A stretch of 40,184 nucleotides of DNA from Labilithrix sp. (lineage in GTDB: Bacteria; Myxococcota_A; Polyangia; Polyangiales; Polyangiaceae). Below, piece after piece: positions 6,605 through 15,221 of this stretch. The notes below the pieces were generated by a model, which saw nothing but the letters and a program-made list of their open reading frames with translations, searched no databases and was not told where the DNA came from. The first letter of the stretch is position 1. Each line of letters begins with the position of its first letter. Where the stretch lies: contig JAHBWA010000074.1 in the NCBI GenBank assembly GCA_019637195.1, positions 1 to 40,184 on the forward strand, in the 5' to 3' direction. Position numbers and translations under genes: made by a program.

Positions 6605-8065
6605 TCAGCGCGGCAGCACGACGACGTCGCCGATCCCGAGCTCGCGGAGCGGACCGGAGATGCGCGAGGCGTCACCGACGATGGTGATGACGCGCCGCTG
6701 CGGGGCGAGGTAGCGCTCCGCGACGGCGCTCAGCGCCTCGGCCGTCATGTTCGCGATCGCGCTCGAGCGCACCGCGCTGGCGTTCGCCGGAAGTCCGTGG
6801 GCGGCGTCTTTCGCGAGCTCCTCCGCGACGTCGAGGTGCGTCTCGGGGCCCACCAGGGCATTGCCCCGTGCGTGCGCGAGCTCGCTCGCCTCGAGCGGGA
6901 CGGCGGCGGCGCGCTCGAGCTCCGCGAGGATCCCTCGGAGCGCCTCGGCGGTGCGCTCCGTCTCGACGGCGGCGGCGACGTCGACCAGACCGTGAGAGCG
7001 CAGCGGTGACGAGGTCATCGTCACGCCGTAGGTGAGGCCGTGCTCGCTGCGGATCTTGAGGTTCAGGCGACTCGAGAGCGACGAGCCGAGCGCCGCCGAG
7101 AGCACTTCGAGCGCCGGACCGTCGGCGTGACCGGCGGGCACTCCAGCGAAGCCGATGCGCACCTTCGACTGCGCCGCGCCTGGCTCGTCGACGATCCGAA
7201 CAGCGTCCGAGATCGGCGGCGCCGGCAACGCGGCGCAGCCGGAGGTGGCCACCTCGGCTCGCGGCAGGTCCTTGGTGTATCGCTCGAGCAGCGCGACGGC
7301 GAGGTCGGCGGTGGTGTCGCCGACGACGACGACGCTGACGTGCCTCGGCGACAGAGCGGCGCGGTAAAACTCCCGGACGCGGACATCCGGCTCGGCCGCG
7401 ACGTCCGAGGGGTCGACGAGCGTAAAGCCGTAGCCACCGCCGCCGAAGAGCGCCTGGCGAAGCGCTCGCTCCGCGAGGCGTGAGCCGCGCGACTCGGGCG
7501 AGAGCCGCGCGCTCCAGCGACTCCGCGACCGCGCGAGGTCGTCCGGCGCGAGCACGGGAGCGAAGAAGAGCGGCGCGAGGCGCGAGATCGCCGACGCGAG
7601 GAGCGGGGGAAACGCCGACGCGCCGACGATGACGGCGTCATCCGACACGCGAACGTGGTGACCGACGCCGAGGCGATAGAGGTAGCCGAAGTTGTCGCTC
7701 CGGGTCCGGCCCGGCGAGCCGCCGAGCCCCAACGCGTAGAGCGCCGCGGCAGCGCCGCCGTCGCAGACGCCGCGGTCGAGGGCGAACGCGAGCCCGACGC
7801 TCGGGAATTCGTGCCGCTCGGACACGAGCACGCGAACGCCGTTCGACAGACGCCTCTCGACGACCGGCGGCTCGGTGAGCGGGCGCGGCGCGAGCGGCGG
7901 CGGCGGCGCGCGTAGCCAGCTCGCGTCTTCGGGCGCGCGCCCGAAGACCTGCGGGGGCGCGCGGACACGGCCGACGACGGCGTCGGGCCGCTCGCCGTCT
8001 TTCCGTGCCCCCGGCGCGCACCCCAGCGCGAGCACCAGCGGGAGGAGCCACCGCCCTCGCCTCAC
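6605..8065 (-). CDS. M16-family lipoprotein lacking the zinc motif (inactive partner subunit)
   Basis: I choose the GTG at 8065: a GGGGGGAG (8078-8071) is 5 bases upstream, and the protein then starts MRRGRWLLPLVLALGC, a perfect lipobox signal. GTG 8068 and TTG 8080 are in the same frame. It overlaps the upstream M16 gene stop (8064-8062), so the two are translationally coupled. The protein is about 486 residues with two M16 halves, beginning at VERRLSNGVRVLVSERHEFPSVGLAF. The HxxEH zinc motif is absent at the expected place. The later IRSEHGLTYGV fits the conserved R/Y segment that non-catalytic M16 subunits use to bind substrate. I infer a heterodimer with the neighbour, anchored in the envelope. 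Confidence 0.88.
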   Translation of the reverse strand: MRRGRWLLPLVLALGCAPGARKDGERPDAVVGRVRAPPQVFGRAPEDASWLRAPPPPLAPRPLTEPPVVERRLSNGVRVLVSERHEFPSVGLAFALDRGVCDGGAAAALYALGLGGSPGRTRSDNFGYLYRLGVGHHVRVSDDAVIVGASAFPPLLASAISRLAPLFFAPVLAPDDLARSRSRWSARLSPESRGSRLAERALRQALFGGGGYGFTLVDPSDVAAEPDVRVREFYRAALSPRHVSVVVVGDTTADLAVALLERYTKDLPRAEVATSGCAALPAPPISDAVRIVDEPGAAQSKVRIGFAGVPAGHADGPALEVLSAALGSSLSSRLNLKIRSEHGLTYGVTMTSSPLRSHGLVDVAAAVETERTAEALRGILAELERAAAVPLEASELAHARGNALVGPETHLDVAEELAKDAAHGLPANASAVRSSAIANMTAEALSAVAERYLAPQRRVITIVGDASRISGPLRELGIGDVVVLPR

Positions 8066-9423
8066 CACGGCTCCCCCCAATGGCCCGCCTTCGGCGCACC
8101 CGGGGTCGGGACCGCGATCACGGAGACCCTGCGGCCCTTCTGCAGGTAGCGCGCGATCGCCGACGCGAGCTCGTCGTAGCGAACGTCCGAGATCGCGTGG
8201 AGCTCTGCCTGGATGCTGTCGGCGCGATCGTAGCGCGCGACGAAGGACTGCAGGACGTGGGCGCGCTCTTCGATCGACTCGAGCTCCAACGTTCGCCGCG
8301 CGATGACCCGAGTCTTCTCGTTCCCGAGGAGCTCCCCCAGGCGATGGTCGACGAGAATGGCGAGGGCACGCTCGACGGCTCCGATGAGCGCCTGCGGGCG
8401 CGCCCTCGGCTGGAGCTCCGCGTGGACGAGGAAGACGCTCGCCTCCTCCATCGAGACCACCTCTGCGTGGAGCCTCCTCGGCGGCTCCCCCAGCTCTTCG
8501 CGGGTGAACGCCGCGACGAGCTCCGTGGCGAGCTCCATCTCATGCCAGCCGCGCGCCCCCGCCGGCGGGATGAGCCAGGCCAGCGCGACGGCCGGAGCGT
8601 CGACGCCGGTCGCCATCGTCCGGTCGACGTTCTCCTGCGAGGACGGCGGCGGGAGCATGCGAGGGGCCGGCACCCGAGCGGCGGGGATCTCGCCGAAGAG
8701 CTCGCGGACGAGCGCCGCCGTCGAGGCGGGCTCGAACGCCCCGGCGATCACGAGCGTCGCGTTGTTCGGGCGGTAGTGGGCGGCGACGAACGACCTCGCG
8801 CTGGCGAGCGAGAGGCGCTCGTCTTCGTGCGCGAAGCCCCCCGTCGGCGCTCCGTACGCGTCGCCCTCGAAGAGCAGGTGGACCGCGCGGAGACAGAGAT
8901 GACCGTACGCGACGTCGCCGTGTCGCTGCCGTAGCTCGTTGCGCACGACGTTGCGCTCGGCGAGCGCCCCCTGCTCGTCGACGCCGTCGAGCGGCCGCGC
9001 CATCCGCGCGGCCTCGATGAAGAGCGCGAGAGGGAGCTGCGAGGCGGCGACCGTGGCGTAGTACTCGGTCGCGTCCGTGGTCGTCGTCGCGTTGTGGGAC
9101 AGGGCGCCGGTGCGGGCCAGAAGCGCGGCGAGGTCATGCGTCCCATCCGGCGTGCTGCGGAACGTGAGGTGCTCCACGAAATGGGCGAGCCCGGTCGAAC
9201 CTGGCGGATCGTGCCGCGATCCGACGTCGTAGCGAACGTTCACCGTGACGCTTCGAAACGAGGCGTCCGGGTGGAGGACGACGTCGAGCCCGTTGGCGAG
9301 CGTGAAGCGCTTCGCGTGGAGGCTCGCGCGGATGAAATACGCGCGATCACCTGTCCGTCCGGCGCACGCCCCGGCGGCCAGCGCCAGCAACACGAGGAGG
9401 AGGAGGGCGATACCGCGGCGCAT
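8062..9423 (-). CDS. M16-family zinc metallopeptidase, lipoprotein, active subunit
   Basis: This is a 453-residue protein. The ATG at 9423 has AGAGG 5 bases upstream. The signal ends in LAAGAC (Cys20), so it is a lipoprotein. The zinc motif is HFVEH (His81, Glu84, His85), and Glu163 in RNEL lies 78 residues on, matching the third zinc ligand spacing of inverzincins. The RFTLANGLDVVLHPD start and the YRPNNATLVIAG segment are also typical. It cleaves peptides or unfolded envelope proteins in the periplasm or at the surface; the substrate is unknown. The paired M16 gene follows with a short overlap, so both are made together. Confidence 0.93.
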   Translation of the reverse strand: MRRGIALLLLVLLALAAGACAGRTGDRAYFIRASLHAKRFTLANGLDVVLHPDASFRSVTVNVRYDVGSRHDPPGSTGLAHFVEHLTFRSTPDGTHDLAALLARTGALSHNATTTTDATEYYATVAASQLPLALFIEAARMARPLDGVDEQGALAERNVVRNELRQRHGDVAYGHLCLRAVHLLFEGDAYGAPTGGFAHEDERLSLASARSFVAAHYRPNNATLVIAGAFEPASTAALVRELFGEIPAARVPAPRMLPPPSSQENVDRTMATGVDAPAVALAWLIPPAGARGWHEMELATELVAAFTREELGEPPRRLHAEVVSMEEASVFLVHAELQPRARPQALIGAVERALAILVDHRLGELLGNEKTRVIARRTLELESIEERAHVLQSFVARYDRADSIQAELHAISDVRYDELASAIARYLQKGRRVSVIAVPTPGAPKAGHWGEPW

Positions 9424-9501
9424 CGGCGCCTCTTGATGTAGCGCGGCGTGCCCCGTGCGCGAATGAATTTCCTGATTCTACGGATCTCGCCCCTTCGCCG
9501 C

Positions 9502-11505
9502 TCACGCCGCCGCGACGTCGCCGTCGCGGACCACGATGCCCTGCATGGCGAGCCGCGCGCGGACCTCGGACGTCATGACCTCCTCGATCGCGTCGCGGCG
9601 GGCGAAGAGCGTCCAGACGTCATGCTCGTCGTCGACCGCGGGGGCCACGCTGGTCGCGAGCTCGCGCACCGAGCGGACGCGGTCGGCCGGCTTCGGGTGG
9701 CTGTCGTAGGGCGAGGGCTCCCGATCCATCGCGGCGGTCACGGCCGCCTCGACGTCTCCGCCCTCGGCCTTCTGCTCGGGCTCGTAGCGGTAGAGGTTCG
9801 CGAGCGGGCGCGACTTCGTGACGACCTCGTCGAGCGTCGCGTTGACGTGCGCGTCGAACTCGACGGCGCGCCGCACGACGTGCGTGAGGCCGCGCGCGAA
9901 CGCCTCGGGGCCGTACGCCAGGGCGGCGACGCGATCGGCCATCACCTCCTGGAGACGCGAGGCGCCCTGCGAGATCCGGAGGAAGATGCGCTCGAAGCCG
10001 ATGACGAAGAGCCACGCCGGGTTGTACCAGGCGGCGGCGCCGCGCTGAGCGAGGCCGAGCGCCGTGAGGAGGAGCGAGCGACGCACCGAGAGGGCCACGC
10101 CGCCGCCCGCGGTGTCGCGGTTCGAGAAATGCCCGTACTCGTGCGCGAGGATCGCCTTGAACGGTCCGAGCTTCATCCCGTCGAGCACTCCGACGCCGAG
10201 CACGAGGCAGCGCGAGGTCGATCCTCGGAGCTGGCGGAGCATCGAGCCACGCTCGAGCACGGCGATCTCCGTGTGCGGCGTCAAATAGACGTCGTCGACC
10301 GCGCGCGTCCCGACGCGCGCTGCGACGTCCTTCAGCACACGCGCGAGCTCCGGGTGTTCGGCGAGGTCGACCGCGACGCCGGGGTCCTCGTCCCGCGCCC
10401 GGACGAGCAGGCTCTTCACGACGCTGACGATCGTGAAGAGCACGGCGGACGCGATGAGGACGACGAGATAGACGGGGATGCGGCCAACGTAGAAGAACGC
10501 GAGGATCAACCCGCCGCCGAGGACCACGGAGAGCAGGAGGACGAGCGGGAGGGATACGTAGTAGTAGACGCTCGCGACGTGGAGGACCGCGCGGTAGAGA
10601 CCGCGGAGCGCGCCAGCAGCGCGCGGCGCGCCCGCGTCGGCCGAGAGCCGGCGCACGAAGCGCAACGTCGCGGCGCTCAGCGCGCCGCCGACGCCGAAGA
10701 GCAGCGCGAGACCGACGAGCCAGATCACGAACACCGCGAGCACCCGCTTGCCCCAGCGGAGCAGCGGCGGCTCGGTGGAGTCGACGAGGCTCGTCAACCG
10801 GTCGGCGGCGTCGCGATCGAGGCCGAGCCGCCGCGCGGTCGCGACCGAGGCGTGGGCGGCGTCGCGCTCGCCGCGCATCGTCGCCGCGAGCGCCACCCAG
10901 ACGTGCGACTCGGGCTCGCTCGGCGCGATCTCGAGGAGCTTCGCCGCGCCGGCCTCCAGATCGGGGAGGCTCTGCGCGAAGAAGGCCACCTGGCAGAGCG
11001 TGTGGTGCTTGTCGGGATCGCGCGCGTCGTCGTAAGCCACCCGGCGGGCGAGCCGGAGCGCCTCGCTCGCGTCGCCGGCGGCCACGACTTCACCCTGCTG
11101 CGGGGTGACGAGCACCAGCGCGAGCGCCATCCGGTTCTCGGGCGTGTCCTCGATCTCCACGGCGCGCCTCGCCAGCGCGACGCCCTCGGCGCGCCTGCCC
11201 GAGCCGGCGAGGATCATCGCGCGCCGGCGCATCGCGGGCGTGAACCCGGGGGCCAACGCGTTGACCTTCTCGAAGAGCGCGAGCGCGCGCGCCTCGTCCG
11301 CCTCCCGCTCGTGCGCGTCGAGCGCCTCGCGGAACGGCGCGACCGCGTCCGCGTTCTGCGCGCGGAGCTCCTCGACGAGGCGCGCGTTCCAGGCGGCGCG
11401 GCGCTCCGTGACGCCGGCCAGCGCCGGCCGCACCGCCGCGAGCAGCGCCGCGACGGCGACGAGGAGGACGGCGAACGAGCGAAGGTTCGGGCGCGTGACG
11501 GACAT
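9502..11505 (-). CDS. Membrane-bound M48-family metallopeptidase with N-terminal TPR domain
   Basis: This is a 667-residue protein. The ATG at 11505 is chosen because GGGGAG lies 5 bases upstream and a signal peptide follows (to about ALAG, residue 31). The frame opens 16 codons earlier without support. Residues about 40-230 are TPR-like repeats. Then come hydrophobic helices near 240-265 and 295-345. The M48 domain has HEYGH starting at His455 and SRLQEVMADRVAA, giving the third zinc ligand Glu. The C-terminal half has the YDSHPKPADRVRSV signature of M48 proteases. The order is TPR first, protease second, the reverse of E. coli BepA. Its neighbours on the same strand are the M16 pair and a PQQ/HEAT lipoprotein, so envelope quality control is likely. 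Confidence 0.9.
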   Translation of the reverse strand: MSVTRPNLRSFAVLLVAVAALLAAVRPALAGVTERRAAWNARLVEELRAQNADAVAPFREALDAHEREADEARALALFEKVNALAPGFTPAMRRRAMILAGSGRRAEGVALARRAVEIEDTPENRMALALVLVTPQQGEVVAAGDASEALRLARRVAYDDARDPDKHHTLCQVAFFAQSLPDLEAGAAKLLEIAPSEPESHVWVALAATMRGERDAAHASVATARRLGLDRDAADRLTSLVDSTEPPLLRWGKRVLAVFVIWLVGLALLFGVGGALSAATLRFVRRLSADAGAPRAAGALRGLYRAVLHVASVYYYVSLPLVLLLSVVLGGGLILAFFYVGRIPVYLVVLIASAVLFTIVSVVKSLLVRARDEDPGVAVDLAEHPELARVLKDVAARVGTRAVDDVYLTPHTEIAVLERGSMLRQLRGSTSRCLVLGVGVLDGMKLGPFKAILAHEYGHFSNRDTAGGGVALSVRRSLLLTALGLAQRGAAAWYNPAWLFVIGFERIFLRISQGASRLQEVMADRVAALAYGPEAFARGLTHVVRRAVEFDAHVNATLDEVVTKSRPLANLYRYEPEQKAEGGDVEAAVTAAMDREPSPYDSHPKPADRVRSVRELATSVAPAVDDEHDVWTLFARRDAIEEVMTSEVRARLAMQGIVVRDGDVAAA

Positions 11506-11561
11506 GGTCTCTCCCCAGGAGCCTGCGAGGCGGCCGAAGTTGCACGGTTTCACCCGCGCGT

Positions 11562-11614
11562 CATTTTTGCCAGGAGCGATGCGCCAAAAAGATCAATAAT
11601 TTAGAATCTTTCAA
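11562..11614. promoter_or_regulatory. AT-rich island upstream of the M48 gene
   Basis: This stretch stands out in a GC-rich region (TCATTTTTGCC, then CAAAAAGATCAATAATTTAG). An imperfect inverted repeat pairs AAAGAT (11588-11593) with ATCTTT (11606-11611). It lies in the gap between the stop of the PQQ/HEAT gene and the start of the M48 gene, so it may hold the M48 promoter or a weak terminator. No clean -35/-10 pair can be fixed by eye. Confidence 0.35.
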
Positions 11615-11642
11615 CGCAGGACCGCTCCGACGCGAGGTCCAC

Positions 11643-11765
11643 CTACTTCTTCGTCGCGGGCTTGTCGGCGGGCTTCGCGCCGGCGGGCTTGTCGGCGGGC
11701 TTCGCACCCGTGGGCTTGTCGGCCGCCGGCTTGTCGGCCGCCGGCTTGTCGCTCGCGGGCTTCTC
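11643..11765 (-). repeat. In-frame Lys/Pro/Ala repeat coding for the protein tail
   Basis: The end of the gene encodes five-residue units such as DKPAA and DKPAG mixed with GAKPA. The DNA reads as repeated 15-bp blocks, so copy number could change by slippage without breaking the frame. It makes a flexible basic tail and has no other evident function. Confidence 0.8.
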
Positions 11766-13535
11766 CGGCGTCGCCGCGAGGAGGGCCTCGAGGCGCGCGC
11801 GCGCGACGGGGACCGTCATCGCGTCCTTGACGGCGGCGTCGACGAGCGGGCGGGCCTCCTTCGCGTTGATGCGCAGCATCGCCTCGGCGACGCTCCCGAC
11901 CGCGACTGCGACCTCGTCGGTCGGCGCGGTGCCGCGGTACATCGCGAAGAACTGCTTGAGCTGCGGCATCTCCTTCTCGGTGCCGATGAGCGCCAGCGCG
12001 CCCGCCGCGCGCTTCACGTCGTCGTCGGTGATCTGCGGATCGAGCAGGCGCGCCGCGATGAGCGGCGCCGCGTTGGGGTCCTTCATCGCCGCGAGGGCGT
12101 CGGCGATCGGTCCGACCGGCGGACTGCGGAGGACGTCGTGGAGGTAGTCGTAGTGCCTGCCGAGCGCCGCGAGCATGTGGCTCGCGCCGTTGCGGCGGGT
12201 CGCCAGGGCCGCGCGCGCGTCGGCGACGAGGACCGGCACCGAGCGCGTGTCGGACGCGATGTCGATCAGCGTCTTCGTCGCGCCCTCGTCCTCGAGGGTG
12301 GCGAGCTCGCGGAGGAGGAGGCGCTGCGCCGTCGCGAGCGTCGCCTCGCGCACGGTGACCGCGTCGGTGATCTGCTGCCCGAGCGACGGGCCGGGCGCGG
12401 CCGGCTTCGGCGCCTGGTACGAGTCGGCCTGGACGACGCAGCTCTTGATGGGCTCGCCGATCGGCTTCTCCATCGCCACCTGCCCGGTCTGCGCGTCGAG
12501 CACGACGATCTTGCCCTGATCGTCGCAGAGGACGACGCCGCCGACGACGGCGTCGCCGCCGATGAAGTCGTGCGCGTGCGTCCGCACCCAGGCCAGGTGC
12601 CCGCGCTGCGACTCGAAGCCGAAGATCAGGCGGTAGTAGCTCGCGTAGAAGCGGTCGGAGTCGATGCCCAGCGTCGCCCCGTCGCCGCTCGGACGGCCGA
12701 AGAGCCGGTCGCGGTCGCGGGCGTTCGCCACCGGCGGGACCTTCTCGGTGCCCGGGACGAGGAGGCGCGGCGTCCCCGGCAGCTCGCGCGACGGGAGCGC
12801 GATGCGGCTGGCGCCGCCGCGCGAGGAGAGGCCGATCTTGTCGTCGAAGCGCACGTAGGCGAGCTCGCCGAAGTAGAGCGTCCCGCCGATCGCCAGCGCG
12901 CGCGAGACCTTGTCGCGGATCGTGACGCGGCCGATCTCGTCGCCGGACGCGGCGTCGATCGCGCTCACGTACTGGTTCGCCCACGGCACGAACACCACGC
13001 CGCCGACGACCTCGGGATCGCCGATCGCCTTGTCGGTCTCGAGCTGCCGCTTCACCGATCCGTCGCGCCCGACGATGAGGAGCGTCGAGCCCGCGCCGCG
13101 CGAGAGCGTGATCGCGGTGACGTTGCCGTCGTCGCCGGCGCCGAGCAGCGGGAGGCCGCCCGTCGGACGCGCCCAGAGCTTCTTGCCCGACGCGGCGTCG
13201 AGGGCGGCGACCTCGTTGCCGCCGGAGACGACCACCACGCCGCCGGCGATGATCGGACGCGCGTCGAGCGCGTGCGTCGCCGTCCACTGCGCGCCCTCTC
13301 CGAGGGGCGTGCCGATGATCTTGTCGTTGCCCGCGACCGACACGACGAGATCGGTGCTCACGCTCGGCCGCGCTCCGCGCAGGCGCGCCTGCACCTCGGA
13401 GATGCTCCGGCCACCGTCGTCGAGCCAGTCGGTGGAGAACGTCTTGGGCCGGCTCGAATCGCCGGCGCAGCCCTGCGCGACCGCCGCCGCGAGGCCGAGG
13501 GCCACCGCGACCGCCATCTTCGTCGACGTCTTCAT
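11643..13535 (-). CDS. PQQ-like beta-propeller plus HEAT-repeat lipoprotein
   Basis: This is a 630-residue protein. The ATG at 13535 has GGGAGG 6 bases upstream and overlaps the stop of the upstream HEAT gene in ATGA. The signal ends VAQGC, a lipobox. Residues about 60-390 contain repeated ALDAASGKKLW, AIDAASGDEIG and VLDAQTGQVA segments, the blade signature of PQQ-like propellers (as in BamB). Residues about 400-590 are alpha-helical HEAT-like repeats. The tail (593-630) is a Lys/Pro/Ala repeat. No PQQ enzyme residues are evident, so a scaffold role is likelier than a dehydrogenase. It probably works with the adjacent HEAT protein in the periplasm; the partner is inferred. Confidence 0.85.
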   Translation of the reverse strand: MKTSTKMAVAVALGLAAAVAQGCAGDSSRPKTFSTDWLDDGGRSISEVQARLRGARPSVSTDLVVSVAGNDKIIGTPLGEGAQWTATHALDARPIIAGGVVVVSGGNEVAALDAASGKKLWARPTGGLPLLGAGDDGNVTAITLSRGAGSTLLIVGRDGSVKRQLETDKAIGDPEVVGGVVFVPWANQYVSAIDAASGDEIGRVTIRDKVSRALAIGGTLYFGELAYVRFDDKIGLSSRGGASRIALPSRELPGTPRLLVPGTEKVPPVANARDRDRLFGRPSGDGATLGIDSDRFYASYYRLIFGFESQRGHLAWVRTHAHDFIGGDAVVGGVVLCDDQGKIVVLDAQTGQVAMEKPIGEPIKSCVVQADSYQAPKPAAPGPSLGQQITDAVTVREATLATAQRLLLRELATLEDEGATKTLIDIASDTRSVPVLVADARAALATRRNGASHMLAALGRHYDYLHDVLRSPPVGPIADALAAMKDPNAAPLIAARLLDPQITDDDVKRAAGALALIGTEKEMPQLKQFFAMYRGTAPTDEVAVAVGSVAEAMLRINAKEARPLVDAAVKDAMTVPVARARLEALLAATPEKPASDKPAADKPAADKPTGAKPADKPAGAKPADKPATKK

Positions 13536-14386
13536 TGCGAACCTCCCGTCGTCGCCTTCACGGCCTGCTCGACCGCCTGACGGACGCGGGCCGACGCCTC
13601 CTTGGGCAGGCGCTTCTCCACGTCCTTCAAGAAGCGATTCGCCTCGCCCGTGCCGAGCTCGCGGAGCCGTCCGATCAGCTTTATCTTCGCGTCGTCGGAG
13701 ATGTCCGACGCGGGCCGGAAGAGCACGGGCTCGAGGCCGCCGGTGACGACGTCGAACGGGAGCTTGCCGAGCTTTCCGGCGAGCTGATCACACTGCTCGG
13801 CGTTGCAGAGCTGGCCGATCGACGCCGCCGCCTCGTTCACCTTGTGATCGAGCGCGGCGAAGAGATCCGGCACGGCGTCCTTCGCCTTGAGCGCGCCGAG
13901 GCCGGACGCCGCGTTGCCGCGGACGACCGCGTCGGCGTCGCCGAGCGCTTTGCGGAGCGCCGTGGCCGCGGCCGCCCCCTTCGTGCGCGTGAGCGCCTTC
14001 ACGGCCGAGCGCCGGATCTCGACGGTCCGGTGCGTGGCGTACTGCGCGAGGACCGCGCTGCCCTCGGGCGACTCGAGGTCGCCGAGCGTGTCGATCGCCT
14101 GCTGAGCGAGCGGCGCGCTGAGCCCGCGCGCGAGGACGTCCGCGACCGCGGGCGCAGCGGCGCTCGCCCCTGCTCCGACGATGCGAAGATCGTCGAGCCC
14201 CGCGCGGATCTGCCCCTCCTCGCCCGATTTGAGCTTCTGGACCGCGGGCCCCACGTCGACCTTGCCCGCGGGCTTTGCGACAGGGGCCTTGGCCGGCTGA
14301 GCGGAGACGCTGCTCGCGCCTGCGCACGTCAGGAGCAGGGCGAGGGCGACACGACGAAGAGCGAGGAGAGTAGTCGGGGCGCGCAT
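13532..14386 (-). CDS. Exported HEAT-repeat protein
   Basis: The ATG at 14386 (284 residues) is chosen because a signal peptide follows at once (RRVALALLLT...SVSAQP); the frame opens 8 codons earlier. The mature part starts with a Pro/Ala/Lys linker. It continues as HEAT repeats with the pattern of paired helices, for example ALGDADAVVRGNAASGLGALK and HRTVEIRRSAVKALTRTKG. HEAT proteins serve as protein-binding scaffolds. Its TGA is inside the ATGA that starts the PQQ/HEAT lipoprotein gene, so the two are coupled. Two cysteines in LCNAEQC may form a disulfide. The exact role is unknown. Confidence 0.83.
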   Translation of the reverse strand: MRAPTTLLALRRVALALLLTCAGASSVSAQPAKAPVAKPAGKVDVGPAVQKLKSGEEGQIRAGLDDLRIVGAGASAAAPAVADVLARGLSAPLAQQAIDTLGDLESPEGSAVLAQYATHRTVEIRRSAVKALTRTKGAAAATALRKALGDADAVVRGNAASGLGALKAKDAVPDLFAALDHKVNEAAASIGQLCNAEQCDQLAGKLGKLPFDVVTGGLEPVLFRPASDISDDAKIKLIGRLRELGTGEANRFLKDVEKRLPKEASARVRQAVEQAVKATTGGSQ

Positions 14387-14482
14387 GTCTTCAACAAGCC
14401 GGGATATCACGAAACGCCGCCCTCTGCGGGATCAAGCTGCCATCCGGAAGAGCGCAGCTGTGCCCGGGATTTTGTCCGTGCT

Positions 14483-15181
14483 ATGGCCAGATCGATGTCG
14501 CCCTCACAGCCGCCGCCCGCCGATCGCGAGGGCCCGGAGCCGGGGAGCGCTCCCGGGGCTCCGCCCGGCACCCGACGCCCGCGCTACCTCGTGGTCGCGC
14601 TCGTCGCGGCGCTCGTGTTCGGCGCCGGTTGCTGGACCGAGGGCTGCGGGCGACTCGGCCTGTACCACGGCCAGACCGAGCAGCACGCGCGCCTGACGTC
14701 CGTCGTTGAAGAGGACGACCACCGGGCCGAGGCAGAGCGCCTCTACCAGCGCTTCGTCGACGCCTCCGACGACGCGCGCGGTCGCGCGTTCCCGCTGGCC
14801 GCGGCGACCTTCGTGCTCGGGGCCGCGCTGCTCGCGCTCGCGGCGCGCGGCCTCGCCGGGAGGTCGAACAACCGCTCGGCGCTGATGCAGGTCGTCAGCG
14901 CGCAGGCGATCGTGATGGTCGCGAGCTACTTCCTCACGCGCGACATGTTGCACGCGGAGGCAGACCTGCAATACGGCGTGGTGCTGATGCAACAGCGCGA
15001 GCACTTGCCTGCGCACAAACACGAACCCGCCGCGGCCGTGCTCGGCGCGATGCGCCGCTACGGGACGCCGGGCTGGCTCGTGTTCCGCACGGTCGCGAGC
15101 GCGCTCATCGTGGTCGCGCTCAGCCGGCCGCGCGCGCGTGACTTCTTCGAGACCGCGGGCCGTCCGGTCTCCGAGCGCTGA
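14483..15181 (+). CDS. Small membrane protein of unknown function
   Basis: This is a 232-residue protein from ATG 14483 (ATG 14495 is also possible). The N-terminus is Pro/Gly-rich and disordered, followed by a hydrophobic helix near 36-52 (YLVVALVAALVFGAGCW), a polar charged loop, then hydrophobic segments near 110-128, 140-155 and at the end (about 205-220). A His-rich spot (HLPAHKHE) lies between. I do not recognise a family. It is divergent from the HEAT gene and lies 40 bases upstream of mutL on the same strand. It may be co-transcribed with mutL, but no function follows from that. Confidence 0.65.
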   Translation: MARSMSPSQPPPADREGPEPGSAPGAPPGTRRPRYLVVALVAALVFGAGCWTEGCGRLGLYHGQTEQHARLTSVVEEDDHRAEAERLYQRFVDASDDARGRAFPLAAATFVLGAALLALAARGLAGRSNNRSALMQVVSAQAIVMVASYFLTRDMLHAEADLQYGVVLMQQREHLPAHKHEPAAAVLGAMRRYGTPGWLVFRTVASALIVVALSRPRARDFFETAGRPVSER

Positions 15182-15221
15182 CCGGCATCGTCGCCGCGTC
15201 ACCCGTGCTATCTCCGGTCGC

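Noticed and set aside
14387..14482. Sigma70 promoter in the divergent gap
   Set aside because: A TTGATC is seen on the minus strand but no -10 hexamer at 16-18 bases; spacing does not fit.
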